From positions 1 through 64,000 of the forward strand of contig NZ_CAKASL010000002.1 of assembly GCF_916858655.1 (NCBI RefSeq): 64,000 nucleotides of DNA, read 5' to 3'. This DNA comes from Aeromicrobium sp. Leaf350 (GTDB lineage Bacteria; Actinomycetota; Actinomycetes; Propionibacteriales; Nocardioidaceae). A program made the translations under genes and the position numbers. The notes under the pieces are model-generated. The model worked only from the letters and a program-made list of their open reading frames with translations. It was not told where the DNA came from and ran no database searches. Positions 25,464-34,530 of the stretch are shown piece after piece (the stretch's first letter is position 1; each line of letters opens with the position of its first letter).

Positions 25464-26174
25464 GTGAGCACCACCCTGGAAGGCACCCCGAACCCCGAGG
25501 CGCCCAACCCCCAGCTGCCGATCGTGCAGAAGCTGCGCGTGCGCTACGCCAAGCGCGGCCGCCTGCGCTTCACGAGCCACCGCGACTTCGGGCGTGCCTT
25601 CGAGCGCGCGGTGCGCCGAGCGCGCGTGCCGATCGGCTACTCCTCGGGCTTCACCCCGCACCCGAAGATCTCCTACGCCAACGCGGCGCCGACGGGCGCC
25701 GCGAGCGAGGCCGAGTTCCTCGAGATCGGTCTGACGCAGGTCTGCGACCCCGACCAGGTGCGGGCGAGCCTCGACGCCGCGCTGCCGCCGGGTCTCGACA
25801 TCGTCGCCGTGGTCCAGGCGCCGGAGGGAACCTTCGCCGACCGCCTCGCCGCCTCGCTGTGGAGCATCCGGGTGGACGGCGCGACCGGGCTCGACGCCGC
25901 CGCTGCGGCGTTCCTGGCCGCCGACGACATCTCGGTCGAGCGGATGACCAAGCGCGGGATGCGCGACATCGACGTCCGAGCCGCGGTCGTGTCCCTCGTG
26001 GTCGACGCCCAGACCGTCGACGCGGTCGTGCTCAGCACCATCCCGACGGTCCGGCCGGACGACGTGATCCAGGCGCTGCGGCAGCTCGGGGCCGACGTCC
26101 CCGGCGCTCCGGTGTCGACCCGTGTGGAGCAGGGACCGCTGGTCGACGGGACGGTCCAGGACCCCCTCGCCTGA
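25464..26174 (+). CDS. DUF2344 (TIGR03936) radical SAM-linked protein
   Basis: A 236-residue protein. KLRVRYAKRGRLRFTSHRDFGRAFERAVRRARVPIGYSSGFTPHPKISYANA at about 23-75 is the DUF2344 signature. In many bacteria this domain is fused to or encoded next to TIGR03960 radical SAM proteins and precedes rne, an arrangement kept here except for the intruding genes. Its precise role is unknown; a link to RNA or ribosome modification is only suggested by context. The GTG start is supported by a TAGCCT box and by the family N-terminus. Confidence 0.9.
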   Translation: MSTTLEGTPNPEAPNPQLPIVQKLRVRYAKRGRLRFTSHRDFGRAFERAVRRARVPIGYSSGFTPHPKISYANAAPTGAASEAEFLEIGLTQVCDPDQVRASLDAALPPGLDIVAVVQAPEGTFADRLAASLWSIRVDGATGLDAAAAAFLAADDISVERMTKRGMRDIDVRAAVVSLVVDAQTVDAVVLSTIPTVRPDDVIQALRQLGADVPGAPVSTRVEQGPLVDGTVQDPLA

Positions 26175-26479
26175 CGCGGTGCCCGCTCGGCGCGGGTGAC
26201 CTGCAGGTGTCGTGCGGGTGTCTGTGCGATACTTGCCACAGTCGTTCCTGCGTCCCCGACGCTGTTCGACCGGACGGCACGCCGGACCACCATCGTGGTG
26301 GGTCCCGCTCCGACCGCGACGCACCCTCCAGGTGTCGACCGCGGCGGCGGACCCAGCATCGTGACGGAATCGGTCGCCGCCCCGGCCATCCGGCCGACGC
26401 GCACCAGACTTCGAGCCCGCCAGACGGGCCGTGACACTCCTCAAAACGCCCCCGGGCGCCGCGAGGTGAAGGAGAGCAC
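26175..26479 (+). promoter_or_regulatory. Long upstream region of rne
   Basis: This 305-bp stretch has no gene. GATACT at 26228-26233 is a good -10; with it the rne transcript would have a leader of about 240 bases. Long 5' leaders used for RNase E autoregulation are known in other bacteria, and this one has several short GC-rich inverted stretches, but no specific motif was identified. An AAGGAG Shine-Dalgarno precedes the rne ATG. Confidence 0.4.
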
Positions 26480-29278
26480 ATGCTCGACGAGGACTCGACC
26501 CCCACCCAGAACGCCGCCGAGCAGGGCGGCGCCGTGCGAGGGGGCTCCCGCCCTCGTCGTCGTGCCGCCGGTCGCCCGGCCGGCCCGCCGGCGCCCGTGA
26601 GCGACGACATCTTCGCCGTGCCCGGCAGCCGTGAGGCGGACAAGCCGGCCGCGGCCGCGAAGGACGAGCCCGCCGCCGCACCCACTCCTGACCCGGCACC
26701 CGCTCCTGATCCGGCGCCGGTCGACGACACGGTCGAGGTCGAGCAGCCCGAGGTCGAGGTCGAGGACGACCTGACCGACGAGGTCAGTGGCACCGACGAG
26801 ACCGACGCCGAGGAGGCCGACGACGACTCCGCCGAGGTCTCCGTGCCCGGTATCGGTGGACTCCTCTTCCAGGCGCCCCCGAGCACCCCGGCCCCGGCCC
26901 TGCGACGCGCCCAGCGCGACGCGGTCGAGTCCGACGACGACGACGAGGACGACGACGAGACCCCCGCCCGTTCCGGCGGCAACCGGGGCGGCGGCAACCG
27001 CGGCCGCGGTGCCCGCGACGCGGACGACCGCGACGACGCCGACCAGGACACCGACGCCGACGACAGCGACGACTCCGACGACGACACCGACGAGGACGGC
27101 AACGCCAACAAGCGCCGCCGTCGCAGCCGCGGCGGACGCCGTCGCCGCAAGTCCGGTGGCGGTCAGCAGGGCAACGACGACGAGTCGGGCTCCGACGAGT
27201 CCGACGAGGCAGATGACGATGCCGACGACTCTGGTGAGGAGTCCGGCAACGGGGGCACCACCCGCCGTCGCCGCAGTCGCCGCCGCGCCGGCGACAGCTC
27301 GGGCACCACGGGTGACGACCCCGAGAACACCGTCGTGCGCGTCCGCGAGGGTCGCACGGCCGAGGACGAGATCACCGGCGTCACCGGCTCCACGCGTCTG
27401 GAGGCGAAGAAGCAGCGCCGCCGCGAGGGCCGCGAGGCCGGCCGCCGCCGCGCCCCGATCGTCAGCGAGGCCGAGTTCCTGGCCCGCCGCGAGGCGGTCG
27501 ACCGGCAGATGATCGTGCGCCAGCACACCGGCTCGAGCGACGGCGACACCTACACGCAGATCGCGGTGCTCGAGGACAAGGTCCTGGTCGAGCACTACGT
27601 CGCTCGCGAGTCGCAGACCTCGCTCATCGGCAACGTCTACCTGGGCAAGGTCCAGAACGTGCTCCCGAGCATGGAGGCCGCCTTCGTCGACATCGGCGCG
27701 GGCCGCAACGCCGTGCTGTACGCCGGCGAGGTCGACTGGTCGACCCTCGGCAACAGCAAGGCCCGCAAGATCGAGGACGCGCTCACGCCCGGCCAGACGG
27801 TCCTGGTGCAGGTCTCGAAGGACCCGATCGGCCAGAAGGGCGCTCGTCTCACGAGCCAGATCAGCCTCCCGGGCCGGTTCCTGGTGTACGTGCCGGGCGG
27901 CCAGAACAACGGCATCTCGCGCAAGCTCCCCGACACCGAGCGCTCCCGGCTCAAGCACCTCCTCAAGGAGGTGCTGCCCGAGGACGCCGGCGTCATCGTG
28001 CGCACCGCGGCCGAGGGTGCGTCCGAGGACCAGCTCACGCGCGACGTCACGTCGCTCAAGGCCCGCTGGGACGACATCGAGCGCAAGGTCGCCGCGGGTC
28101 GCGCGCCCGAGCTGCTCTACGCCGAGCCCGACCTCGTCATCAAGGTCGTGCGCGACCTCTTCAACGAGGACTTCAGCACGCTGGTCGTCGAGGGCCGCGA
28201 CGCCTGGGACAACATCTCCTCCTACGTGGGCCACGTCGCCTCCGACCTCGCCGAGCGCCTGACGCTCTGGGAGCCGAGCGACGACACCGCGTCCGACGTC
28301 TTCGCCGAGTACCGCGTCGACGAGCAGATCCACAAGGCGCTCGACCGCAAGGTCTGGCTGCCGTCGGGTGGTTCGCTCGTGATCGACCGCACCGAGGCCA
28401 TGACGGTCGTCGACGTCAACACCGGCAAGTTCACCGGCACCGGCGGCAACCTCGAGGAGACGGTCACCAAGAACAACCTGGAGGCCGCCGAGGAGATCGT
28501 GCGGCAGCTCCGGCTCCGCGACATCGGCGGCATCATCGTCATCGACTTCATCGACATGGTCCTGGAGTCCAACCGCGACCTCGTGCTGCGACGCCTCGTC
28601 GAGTGCCTCGGCCGCGACCGCACGCGTCACCAGGTCGCCGAGGTCACCTCGCTCGGCCTGGTGCAGATGACGCGCAAGCGCATCGGCACGGGTCTGCTCG
28701 AGTCGTTCAGCACCGAGTGCGAGCACTGCAAGGGTCGTGGCGTGCAGCTGCACGCCGAGCCCATCGAGCCGAAGAAGGACGACGGCCGACGCGGTCGCGG
28801 CGCCCGTGGTGGGCGCGGCGGTCAGGCCGGCGGCAACGGCAACGGGAACGGCCAGCAGGGCGGCAACGGTCAGCAGTCGAAGAACGGCGGCAACGGCGGT
28901 TCGAACGGCAACGGCAACAACGGATCCAGCGGCAACGGCAACGGCAACGGCGGTGGCAACGGCCGCGGTCGTGGCCGTGGCGGCAACGCCAAGGACGCGC
29001 CGACCGACGAGCAGCCCGACACGACCCCGGACGCACCGGAGGAGACCGCAGCCGCTCCGCAGGAGCAGCACCAGCCGGCCGAGCACGACCCCGCGCAGCA
29101 CGAGACGCCCGCGCCCGACCCGACCGGCGAGCCGGCCGTGGCGGGCGAGGTCCCGCCGCCTCCCGCAGCCGACGAGACGCCCGCGGAGGCCGATCCGGCT
29201 CCCGAGGAGCCGTCGCCCGACGCCGCGAGCGGCACGGACGAGGCCCCCGTTTTGACCGACGAGGGTCAGGCTCCGTAG
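26480..29278 (+). CDS. rne: Ribonuclease E/G
   Basis: A 932-residue endoribonuclease for mRNA decay and rRNA processing. Residues 1-320 form an acidic region with alternating Asp/Glu and Arg blocks, as usual in actinobacteria. The catalytic core follows at about 335-760: S1-type RNA-binding segment (SLIGNVYLGKVQNVLPSMEAAFVDIGAGRNAVLY), DNase-I-like domain with metal-binding VVDVNTG and IDFIDM, and the zinc-link TECEHCKGRG. The tail is a Gly/Asn/Arg low-complexity tract followed by a Pro/Glu-rich region, likely degradosome scaffold and RNA binding. Its stop codon TAG forms part of the -10 of the rplU promoter. Confidence 0.95.
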   Translation: MLDEDSTPTQNAAEQGGAVRGGSRPRRRAAGRPAGPPAPVSDDIFAVPGSREADKPAAAAKDEPAAAPTPDPAPAPDPAPVDDTVEVEQPEVEVEDDLTDEVSGTDETDAEEADDDSAEVSVPGIGGLLFQAPPSTPAPALRRAQRDAVESDDDDEDDDETPARSGGNRGGGNRGRGARDADDRDDADQDTDADDSDDSDDDTDEDGNANKRRRRSRGGRRRRKSGGGQQGNDDESGSDESDEADDDADDSGEESGNGGTTRRRRSRRRAGDSSGTTGDDPENTVVRVREGRTAEDEITGVTGSTRLEAKKQRRREGREAGRRRAPIVSEAEFLARREAVDRQMIVRQHTGSSDGDTYTQIAVLEDKVLVEHYVARESQTSLIGNVYLGKVQNVLPSMEAAFVDIGAGRNAVLYAGEVDWSTLGNSKARKIEDALTPGQTVLVQVSKDPIGQKGARLTSQISLPGRFLVYVPGGQNNGISRKLPDTERSRLKHLLKEVLPEDAGVIVRTAAEGASEDQLTRDVTSLKARWDDIERKVAAGRAPELLYAEPDLVIKVVRDLFNEDFSTLVVEGRDAWDNISSYVGHVASDLAERLTLWEPSDDTASDVFAEYRVDEQIHKALDRKVWLPSGGSLVIDRTEAMTVVDVNTGKFTGTGGNLEETVTKNNLEAAEEIVRQLRLRDIGGIIVIDFIDMVLESNRDLVLRRLVECLGRDRTRHQVAEVTSLGLVQMTRKRIGTGLLESFSTECEHCKGRGVQLHAEPIEPKKDDGRRGRGARGGRGGQAGGNGNGNGQQGGNGQQSKNGGNGGSNGNGNNGSSGNGNGNGGGNGRGRGRGGNAKDAPTDEQPDTTPDAPEETAAAPQEQHQPAEHDPAQHETPAPDPTGEPAVAGEVPPPPAADETPAEADPAPEEPSPDAASGTDEAPVLTDEGQAP

Positions 29279-29281
29279 ACT
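29252..29281 (+). promoter_or_regulatory. Promoter of rplU-rpmA overlapping the end of rne
   Basis: TTGACC (29252-29257), an 18-bp spacer and TAGACT (29276-29281) match the housekeeping consensus. The first three bases of the -10 are the rne stop codon. The rplU leader would then be about 105 bases. Confidence 0.7.
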
Positions 29282-29395
29282 GGATCGTCGGTGCGCGCAC
29301 GGCCTGGTCGTGAGGCGCCCCCAGCAGACTGAAGCAGTAATCGGATGCGCCACCCGCGCATCGCTCCCGCAAGGCTCTCGACGAAGGATTTTCCC

Positions 29396-29704
29396 GTGGT
29401 GTACGCAATCGTGCGCAGTGGCGCCGGCCAGCAGAAGGTGGCCGTCGGCGACGTCATCGAGATCGACCAGGTGGCTTCGGCCGCCGGCGAGTCCGTCTCG
29501 CTTCCCGCCGTGCTCCTGGTCGACGGCGACGCCGTCACGACCGACTCCGCCAAGCTGGCCAAGGTCAGCGTGACGGCCGAGGTCCTCGGTGGCACCAAGG
29601 GCAAGAAGATCATCATCCAGAAGTACAAGAACAAGACCGGTTACAAGAAGCGCCAGGGGCACCGTCAGAAGTACACCCAGGTCAAGATCACCGGAATCAA
29701 GTAG
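29396..29704 (+). CDS. rplU: 50S ribosomal protein L21
   Basis: A 102-residue L21. The sequence [22 protein letters not shown], then [36 protein letters not shown] is the complete L21 fold, which binds 23S rRNA near L20. Two tandem GTG codons (29396 and 29399) follow AAGGA; the first gives normal spacing (7 bases) and the V-Y-A start seen in relatives. An upstream ATG at 29345 would add an unlikely basic extension. rpmA follows 12 bp later. Confidence 0.96.
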   Translation: MVYAIVRSGAGQQKVAVGDVIEIDQVASAAGESVSLPAVLLVDGDAVTTDSAKLAKVSVTAEVLGGTKGKKIIIQKYKNKTGYKKRQGHRQKYTQVKITGIK

Positions 29705-29716
29705 AGGACCTGACAC

Positions 29717-29971
29717 ATGGCTCACAAGAAGGGCGCGGCGTCCACCAAGAACGGCCGCGACTCCAATGCCCAGCGACTCGGCGTCAAGCGCTTCGGTGGT
29801 CAGGAGGTGAACGCCGGCGAGATCATCGTCCGCCAGCGTGGCACCCACTTCCACCCCGGCAGCAACGTCGGCCGTGGTGGCGACGACACGCTGTTCGCAC
29901 TCTCGGCCGGTGCCGTGGAGTTCGGCACCAAGCGCGGCCGCAAGGTCGTCAACATCGTCCCGTCGGCCTGA
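29717..29971 (+). CDS. rpmA: 50S ribosomal protein L27
   Basis: An 84-residue L27 beginning [24 protein letters not shown]. The N-terminal arm reaches the peptidyl-transferase centre; there is no Firmicutes-type cleavable extension. AGAGGA precedes the ATG. It is co-transcribed with rplU and followed by a strong intrinsic terminator. Confidence 0.98.
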   Translation: MAHKKGAASTKNGRDSNAQRLGVKRFGGQEVNAGEIIVRQRGTHFHPGSNVGRGGDDTLFALSAGAVEFGTKRGRKVVNIVPSA

Positions 29972-29991
29972 ACCGGCGCTGACAGCTCTTC

Positions 29992-30038
29992 CAGCAGGAG
30001 GACGGACCGCCAGGTGCGGCCGTCCTCCTGCTGTTTTT
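29992..30038 (+). terminator. Intrinsic terminator after rpmA
   Basis: A 14-bp stem CAGCAGGAGGACGG/CCGTCCTCCTGCTG (29992-30005 and 30020-30033), 14-base loop, is followed by TTTTT (30034-30038). It is the only hairpin with a full T tract in the window and separates the ribosomal-protein transcript from obgE. Confidence 0.9.
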
Positions 30039-30083
30039 CGTCCGTAGGTCCCTGCAGCACCCGATCACCCAGGAGGTGACGTC

Positions 30084-31709
30084 ATGGCGATCCCCAGCTT
30101 CATCGACCGGGTGACGCTCCACGTCGCCGGCGGTTCCGGCGGCCACGGCGTCGCCTCGGTCCACCGCGAGAAGTTCAAGCCCCTGGGCGGTCCGGACGGC
30201 GGCAACGGCGGACACGGCGGTGACGTCATCCTCCGCGTCGCGGCCGACGTCACGACCCTGATCGACTACCACCACGAGCCCCGTCGGGCCGGCGGCAAGG
30301 GCATGCCGGGCGCAGGCTCCAACCGCAGCGGCGCCAACGGCGCCGACCTGGTGCTCACGGTGCCCGACGGCACGGTCGTCAAGGACGCCGACTCCGGCGA
30401 ACAGCTCGCCGACCTGGTGGGCGTCGGCACCGAGGTCGTCATCGCGGCCGGTGGCCGCGGCGGCCTGGGCAACGCGGCCCTCGCCTCGTCCAAGCGCAAG
30501 GCCCCTGGCTTCGCGCTGAAGGGTGAGCCGGGTGACGAGCTCGTCGTCACGCTCGAGCTGAAGGTCGTCGCCGACATCGGTCTGGTCGGCTTCCCCAGTG
30601 CCGGGAAGTCCAGCCTCATCGCCGCCCTCTCCCGGGCGCGCCCGAAGATCGCGGACTACCCGTTCACGACCCTGGTGCCCAACCTCGGCGTCGTCACGGC
30701 GGGCGAGGTGACCTTCACGGTCGCCGACGTCCCCGGACTGATCGAGGGCGCCAGCGAGGGCAAGGGCCTCGGCCACGACTTCCTGCGCCACATCGAGCGC
30801 TGCGCCGCGCTCGTGCACGTGATCGACTGCGCCACGGTCGAGCCGGGCCGCGACCCGCTGACCGATCTCGACGTCATCGAGAACGAGCTCGCTCGGTACG
30901 CGGAGGCCACCGAGACCGACCTCCTCGACCGCCCTCGCCTCATCGCGCTGAACAAGACCGACGTCCCCGACGCCGCCGAGATCGCCGAGTTCGTGCGCGC
31001 CGACCTGGTCGCCCGCGGGCTCCGCGTCTTCGACGTCTCCGCGGCGAGCCATGCCGGTCTGCGTGAGCTGGGCTTCGCGATGGCCGACATCGTCGGTGAG
31101 CGACGCGCGGCCGCGCCCGACGCCCCGCCCACCCGCATCGTCCTCCGTCCGCGCGCGGATGCCGGCGTCGACGCGGAGTTCACGGTCCACCGCCGCGGTC
31201 CCGACGACGCCCCGCAGTGGGTCGTGCGCGGTGAGAAGACGAAGCGCTGGGTGCGGCAGACCGACTTCACCAACGACGAGGCCGTCGGCTTCCTCGCCGA
31301 CCGTCTCAACCGCCTCGGGGTCGAGGACACGCTCCTCAAGCTCGGCGCGCAGGCCGGCGACGACGTCATCATCGGTGGCACGGGCAGCGAGGACGACGGC
31401 GCCGTGGTCTTCGACTTCGACCCGCAGACCCCGGCCGGTGCCGAGGTCCTCGGTCCCCGCGGTGGCGACCTCCGGTTCGACGACAACGACCGCCGCACCA
31501 ACCGCGAGCGCCGCGACGACCTCGCGGCTCGTCGTGCGGCCGAGGCCGCGGCCCGCGAGGTGCGGGAGGCACAGCCCGACCAGGACTACTTCGAGATGTA
31601 CGACCTCGACGAGGACCCGGACGCCCCCATCTCCGACGACCCCATCTCCGACGCCCCCGCCTCCGACGAGACCGTCGACGAGGTGTCGCAGGAGTCCGAC
31701 TCCCGATGA
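30084..31709 (+). CDS. obgE: GTPase Obg/CgtA
   Basis: A 541-residue ribosome-associated GTPase involved in 50S assembly and stress responses. The Gly-rich Obg domain covers residues 1-158 ([21 protein letters not shown]), the G domain follows with G1 FPSAGKSSL near 168 and G4 NKTD, and an OCT domain is at about 345-425. The last 100 residues are an Asp/Glu-rich tail longer than in E. coli Obg, common in actinobacteria. AGGAGGTGA precedes the ATG. It overlaps proB by 4 bp. Confidence 0.97.
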   Translation: MAIPSFIDRVTLHVAGGSGGHGVASVHREKFKPLGGPDGGNGGHGGDVILRVAADVTTLIDYHHEPRRAGGKGMPGAGSNRSGANGADLVLTVPDGTVVKDADSGEQLADLVGVGTEVVIAAGGRGGLGNAALASSKRKAPGFALKGEPGDELVVTLELKVVADIGLVGFPSAGKSSLIAALSRARPKIADYPFTTLVPNLGVVTAGEVTFTVADVPGLIEGASEGKGLGHDFLRHIERCAALVHVIDCATVEPGRDPLTDLDVIENELARYAEATETDLLDRPRLIALNKTDVPDAAEIAEFVRADLVARGLRVFDVSAASHAGLRELGFAMADIVGERRAAAPDAPPTRIVLRPRADAGVDAEFTVHRRGPDDAPQWVVRGEKTKRWVRQTDFTNDEAVGFLADRLNRLGVEDTLLKLGAQAGDDVIIGGTGSEDDGAVVFDFDPQTPAGAEVLGPRGGDLRFDDNDRRTNRERRDDLAARRAAEAAAREVREAQPDQDYFEMYDLDEDPDAPISDDPISDAPASDETVDEVSQESDSR

Positions 31710-32800
31710 GCCGCATCGTCGTCAAGGTCGGCTCGTCGTCGCTGACGACGGACGACGGCCACATCGATCCCGAGCGGCTCAGCCGGCTCGTCGACGCGGT
31801 GGCCGCCGCCCGGCACCGGGGCGACGACGTCGTGCTCGTGAGCTCGGGCGCGATCGCTGCCGGACTCGGACCGCTCGGCCTGCCCGAGCGTCCCAGCGAC
31901 CTGGCCACCCAGCAGGCGGCTGCCAGCGTGGGCCAGGGAGCCCTGATGGCGCAGTACTCCGACCGCTTCGCCCGGCTGGGCCTCACGGTCGGCCAGGTCC
32001 TGCTGACGGTCGACGACGTGACGCGCCGCGGCCACTACCGCAACGCCCACCAGACCTTCGCCAAGCTGCTCGAGCTGGGCATCGTGCCGATCGTCAACGA
32101 GAACGACACCGTGGCGACGAGCGAGATCCGCTTCGGCGACAACGACCGTCTGGCCGCTCTCGTGGCGCACCTCGTGCACGCCGACCTGCTCGTGCTGCTC
32201 TCGGACGTCGACGGCCTGTACACGGCCCACCCCTCCGAGCCGGGCTCGCGACTCATCGCGACAGTCGCGGGTGACGCCGACCTGGACGGCATCGACATCG
32301 CCCGCGTCGGCTCGGCCGTCGGCACGGGCGGCATGGTCACCAAGGTCGAGGCCGCCCGCATCGCGACCGCTGCCGGCATCCCCGTCGTGCTGACGAGCGC
32401 CGCCAACGCGGCCGGCGCGCTCGAGCACCAGGGCGTGGGCACGCGTTTCGAGTCGACGGGCAAGCGCCGGTCGTCGCGACTCCTCTGGCTCGCGCACGCC
32501 AGCCAGACCAAGGGGGCCGTGCTGCTCGACGACGGCGCCGTCCGTGCTCTCACCGAGCGGGGGGCGTCGCTGCTCGCCGCCGGGGTCACCGGCGTGGAGG
32601 GCACCTTCAGCGCCGGGGACCCGATCGACCTGGTCTCGCCCGTCGGCACGGTGATCGCCCGCGGACTGGTCAACTTCGACAGTGCCGAGCTGCCGGCGCT
32701 TCTCGGGCGGTCGACGGTCGACATCGTCGCCGAGCTGGGTCCCGACTACGACCGCGAGGTCGTGCACCGCGACGACCTGACCGTCCTGCTCGGACGCTGA
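31706..32800 (+). CDS. proB: Glutamate 5-kinase
   Basis: A 364-residue enzyme phosphorylating glutamate in the first step of proline synthesis. KVGSSSLT near the N-terminus, [17 protein letters not shown] and DVDGLY are kinase motifs. A PUA domain fills the C-terminus from about residue 275 ([13 protein letters not shown]). ATG overlaps the obgE stop (ATGA). The second pathway gene proA lies 2.3 kb downstream after two inserted regulators. Proline feedback inhibition is expected for the family. Confidence 0.97.
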   Translation: MSRIVVKVGSSSLTTDDGHIDPERLSRLVDAVAAARHRGDDVVLVSSGAIAAGLGPLGLPERPSDLATQQAAASVGQGALMAQYSDRFARLGLTVGQVLLTVDDVTRRGHYRNAHQTFAKLLELGIVPIVNENDTVATSEIRFGDNDRLAALVAHLVHADLLVLLSDVDGLYTAHPSEPGSRLIATVAGDADLDGIDIARVGSAVGTGGMVTKVEAARIATAAGIPVVLTSAANAAGALEHQGVGTRFESTGKRRSSRLLWLAHASQTKGAVLLDDGAVRALTERGASLLAAGVTGVEGTFSAGDPIDLVSPVGTVIARGLVNFDSAELPALLGRSTVDIVAELGPDYDREVVHRDDLTVLLGR

Positions 32801-32821
32801 CCGCGGGCGGCGGTTCTGCCC

Positions 32822-32833
32822 TACGCTCTGGCC
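32822..32833 (+). promoter_or_regulatory. Leaderless promoter of the double-LuxR gene
   Basis: TACGCT at 32822-32827 lies six bases before the ATG; no Shine-Dalgarno. The 33-bp gap after proB thus contains a separate start for the regulator. Confidence 0.45.
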
Positions 32834-34354
32834 ATGACGCAGGTGGCGGAGCACGCACTCCTGACCGGGAGGGCCGCTCTCGCCGGTGATCCCGGGGCCG
32901 AGTGGCCCTATGCGTTGTTCCTCGCCCGGCGGTACCGCGAGGCGGTCGCCCAGCTCGACGCCCTGGTCCCCGGAGACCCGGTCGCCGATGCCGTGCGCGA
33001 CCTCGTCGTGGCCGCGTGCCTGGCGCAGCCGCCCCGACATCTGGCCGACCGCCTGCCCGACGACCGGGACTCGGCGGCGCTCGTGCGGTACCTCCGCGCC
33101 GAGACGGCGATGACCGCCGGACTCGTCGCCGAGGCCGAGCGCCTGGCCACGCTCGCCCTCGCCGCGGTCCCGGCCGACCGGCCGTGGCACGTCATGTCGC
33201 GCCTCGTGCGGGCGCGGTCCTTGGCCTTCCTGGGTCGCCTCCCGGAGTCGCGGGCCGAGGCGGAGGCGGCCGGTCGCCAGGCGCGGGACCAGGGGTGGAC
33301 CCCGCCGGCGCTCATCGCCGACTCCGTGCTCACCTTCGTCGCGGCCCACCTCGGCGACGTCCCGGCCGTGGAGGCCTGGACCGAGGGACTCCGGCTGAGG
33401 ATCCCGTCCGCGACGTCCTACGGCGAGCAGATGGCCTACCTCCTGGGCGCCCTCGCGTTGAGCGGCGCGGGGCGTCCGACGGCCGCAGCGGAGCTGCTCT
33501 TCGGGTCGTGCGGCGGGCGTGGGGTCCCGGACCTGCCGTTGTTCGCCCGGGCCTACGCGGTGGACGTCATGGTCGAGGGGGCCGTGGCGACCGCGCAGGT
33601 CGCGGTGGCCGCGGAGTACGTGCGGCTCGCCGACGGGCTCGACGTCACGGGCCAGCCGATGGCGGCCGCCGCGCTCGACCGGGCGCGCGCCCGGCTCGCG
33701 GTCGTCGTCGGTGACGCGGCCGTGGCGGCCGAGCGTGCGGAGCAGTCGGGACGCCGGGCGGAGGACGTCGGGGGAGCGCTCTACGTCGTGCGGGCCCGAC
33801 TGCTGCGGGCCGTCGCAGAGCGGGAGTCCGGGGACCCGGTCGCGGCTGCCGAGGCGGCGCGCATCGCGAGCGAGGTCGGGCCGGACGACGTGCGCCTCTG
33901 GGCCGAGCGAGAGCTCGCCGGCCTGGGCGCCGAGTCGCGTCCCGTGCCCGGCATCGGCTGGGACCAGCTCGACGAACGGCGCCAGCTCGTCGCCCGGCTC
34001 GCGGCCCAGGGTCGGCGCAACCGTGAGATCGCCGAGCTCATGCGAGTCTCGGTCAAGACCGTCGAGCGTGACGTCTCGGAGATCCTGCGGCTCATGTCGG
34101 CGACCCGCCGGGTCGACCTGGTGCGGGTCGTCCCGGCCGCAGAACCGGTCGCACCCGGGGCGCTCCTCGCCCTGACCCAGCGCCAGAGCGAGGTGGCGGA
34201 GCGCATCTCGCTCGGCCTGACGAACGTCGAGATCGCGGACTCGCTCGGACTCACGGTCAAGTCCGTCGAGAAGCACGTCTCGGCGATCTTCGACCGCCTC
34301 GGGGTCGACTCCCGCACGGCCGTCGCGGCCCTGATGCGCGACCAGCCCGTCTGA
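32834..34354 (+). CDS. Regulator with helical repeat region and two LuxR-type HTH domains
   Basis: A 506-residue protein. Residues 1-365 are all-helical with Ala/Arg-rich repeats resembling TPR-type units (LARRYREAVAQLDAL, ARSLAFLGRLPESRAEAEAAGR). Two HTH_LuxR domains follow: about 375-430 (RRQLVARLAAQGRRNREIAELMRVSVKTVERDVSEIL) and about 445-500 (LTQRQSEVAERISLGLTNVEIADSLGLTVKSVEKHVSAIFDRLG). There is no receiver domain and no LAL-type ATPase motif. Tandem LuxR HTHs are uncommon. It is placed between proB and the WhiB-like gene. Target genes and signal are unknown. Confidence 0.8.
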   Translation: MTQVAEHALLTGRAALAGDPGAEWPYALFLARRYREAVAQLDALVPGDPVADAVRDLVVAACLAQPPRHLADRLPDDRDSAALVRYLRAETAMTAGLVAEAERLATLALAAVPADRPWHVMSRLVRARSLAFLGRLPESRAEAEAAGRQARDQGWTPPALIADSVLTFVAAHLGDVPAVEAWTEGLRLRIPSATSYGEQMAYLLGALALSGAGRPTAAAELLFGSCGGRGVPDLPLFARAYAVDVMVEGAVATAQVAVAAEYVRLADGLDVTGQPMAAAALDRARARLAVVVGDAAVAAERAEQSGRRAEDVGGALYVVRARLLRAVAERESGDPVAAAEAARIASEVGPDDVRLWAERELAGLGAESRPVPGIGWDQLDERRQLVARLAAQGRRNREIAELMRVSVKTVERDVSEILRLMSATRRVDLVRVVPAAEPVAPGALLALTQRQSEVAERISLGLTNVEIADSLGLTVKSVEKHVSAIFDRLGVDSRTAVAALMRDQPV

Positions 34355-34476
34355 CCCACCGGGCGGCGTTCCAGGGCCTGTAGCAGGCGGAAAAGATTCC
34401 GTTCCCGATTCTTCGGCATATCGCGTCATGTCGGAGGGGCGAATCCCGTTTACCTAGGGACGAAGGGAGCAACATC
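34355..34476 (+). promoter_or_regulatory. Upstream region of the leader/WhiB-like unit
   Basis: This 122-bp gap is richer in AT than its surroundings. It has an inverted repeat CGGAA-N4-TTCCG at 34388-34401 and a possible -10, TACCTA, at 34451-34456, followed by GAAGGGAG, the Shine-Dalgarno of the leader peptide. Confidence 0.4.
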
Positions 34477-34530
34477 ATGGACGAGCCTCGGGGGTCGCGC
34501 CGGATCTGGACGCACGAGGGGTCCCGGTGA
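34477..34530 (+). CDS. 17-residue leader peptide coupled to WhiB-like gene
   Basis: ATG with a strong Shine-Dalgarno (AAGGGAG, eight bases upstream) opens a 17-codon frame, MDEPRGSRRIWTHEGSR, ending in a TGA that overlaps the GTG of the next gene (GTGA). The WhiB-like gene itself has no good Shine-Dalgarno, so it probably depends on translation of this leader. It might be a regulatory upstream frame. The alternative is that it is a chance frame, but the Shine-Dalgarno and exact overlap argue otherwise. Confidence 0.55.
   Translation: MDEPRGSRRIWTHEGSR

Noticed and set aside
26441-29854. 1137-residue minus-strand frame opposite rne
   Set aside because: Low-complexity Val/Leu/Gly-rich antisense sequence; rne on the plus strand is certain.
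31586-34429. Large minus-strand frame opposite proB and the LuxR gene
   Set aside because: No recognisable domain and it covers proven genes; typical of high-GC sequence.
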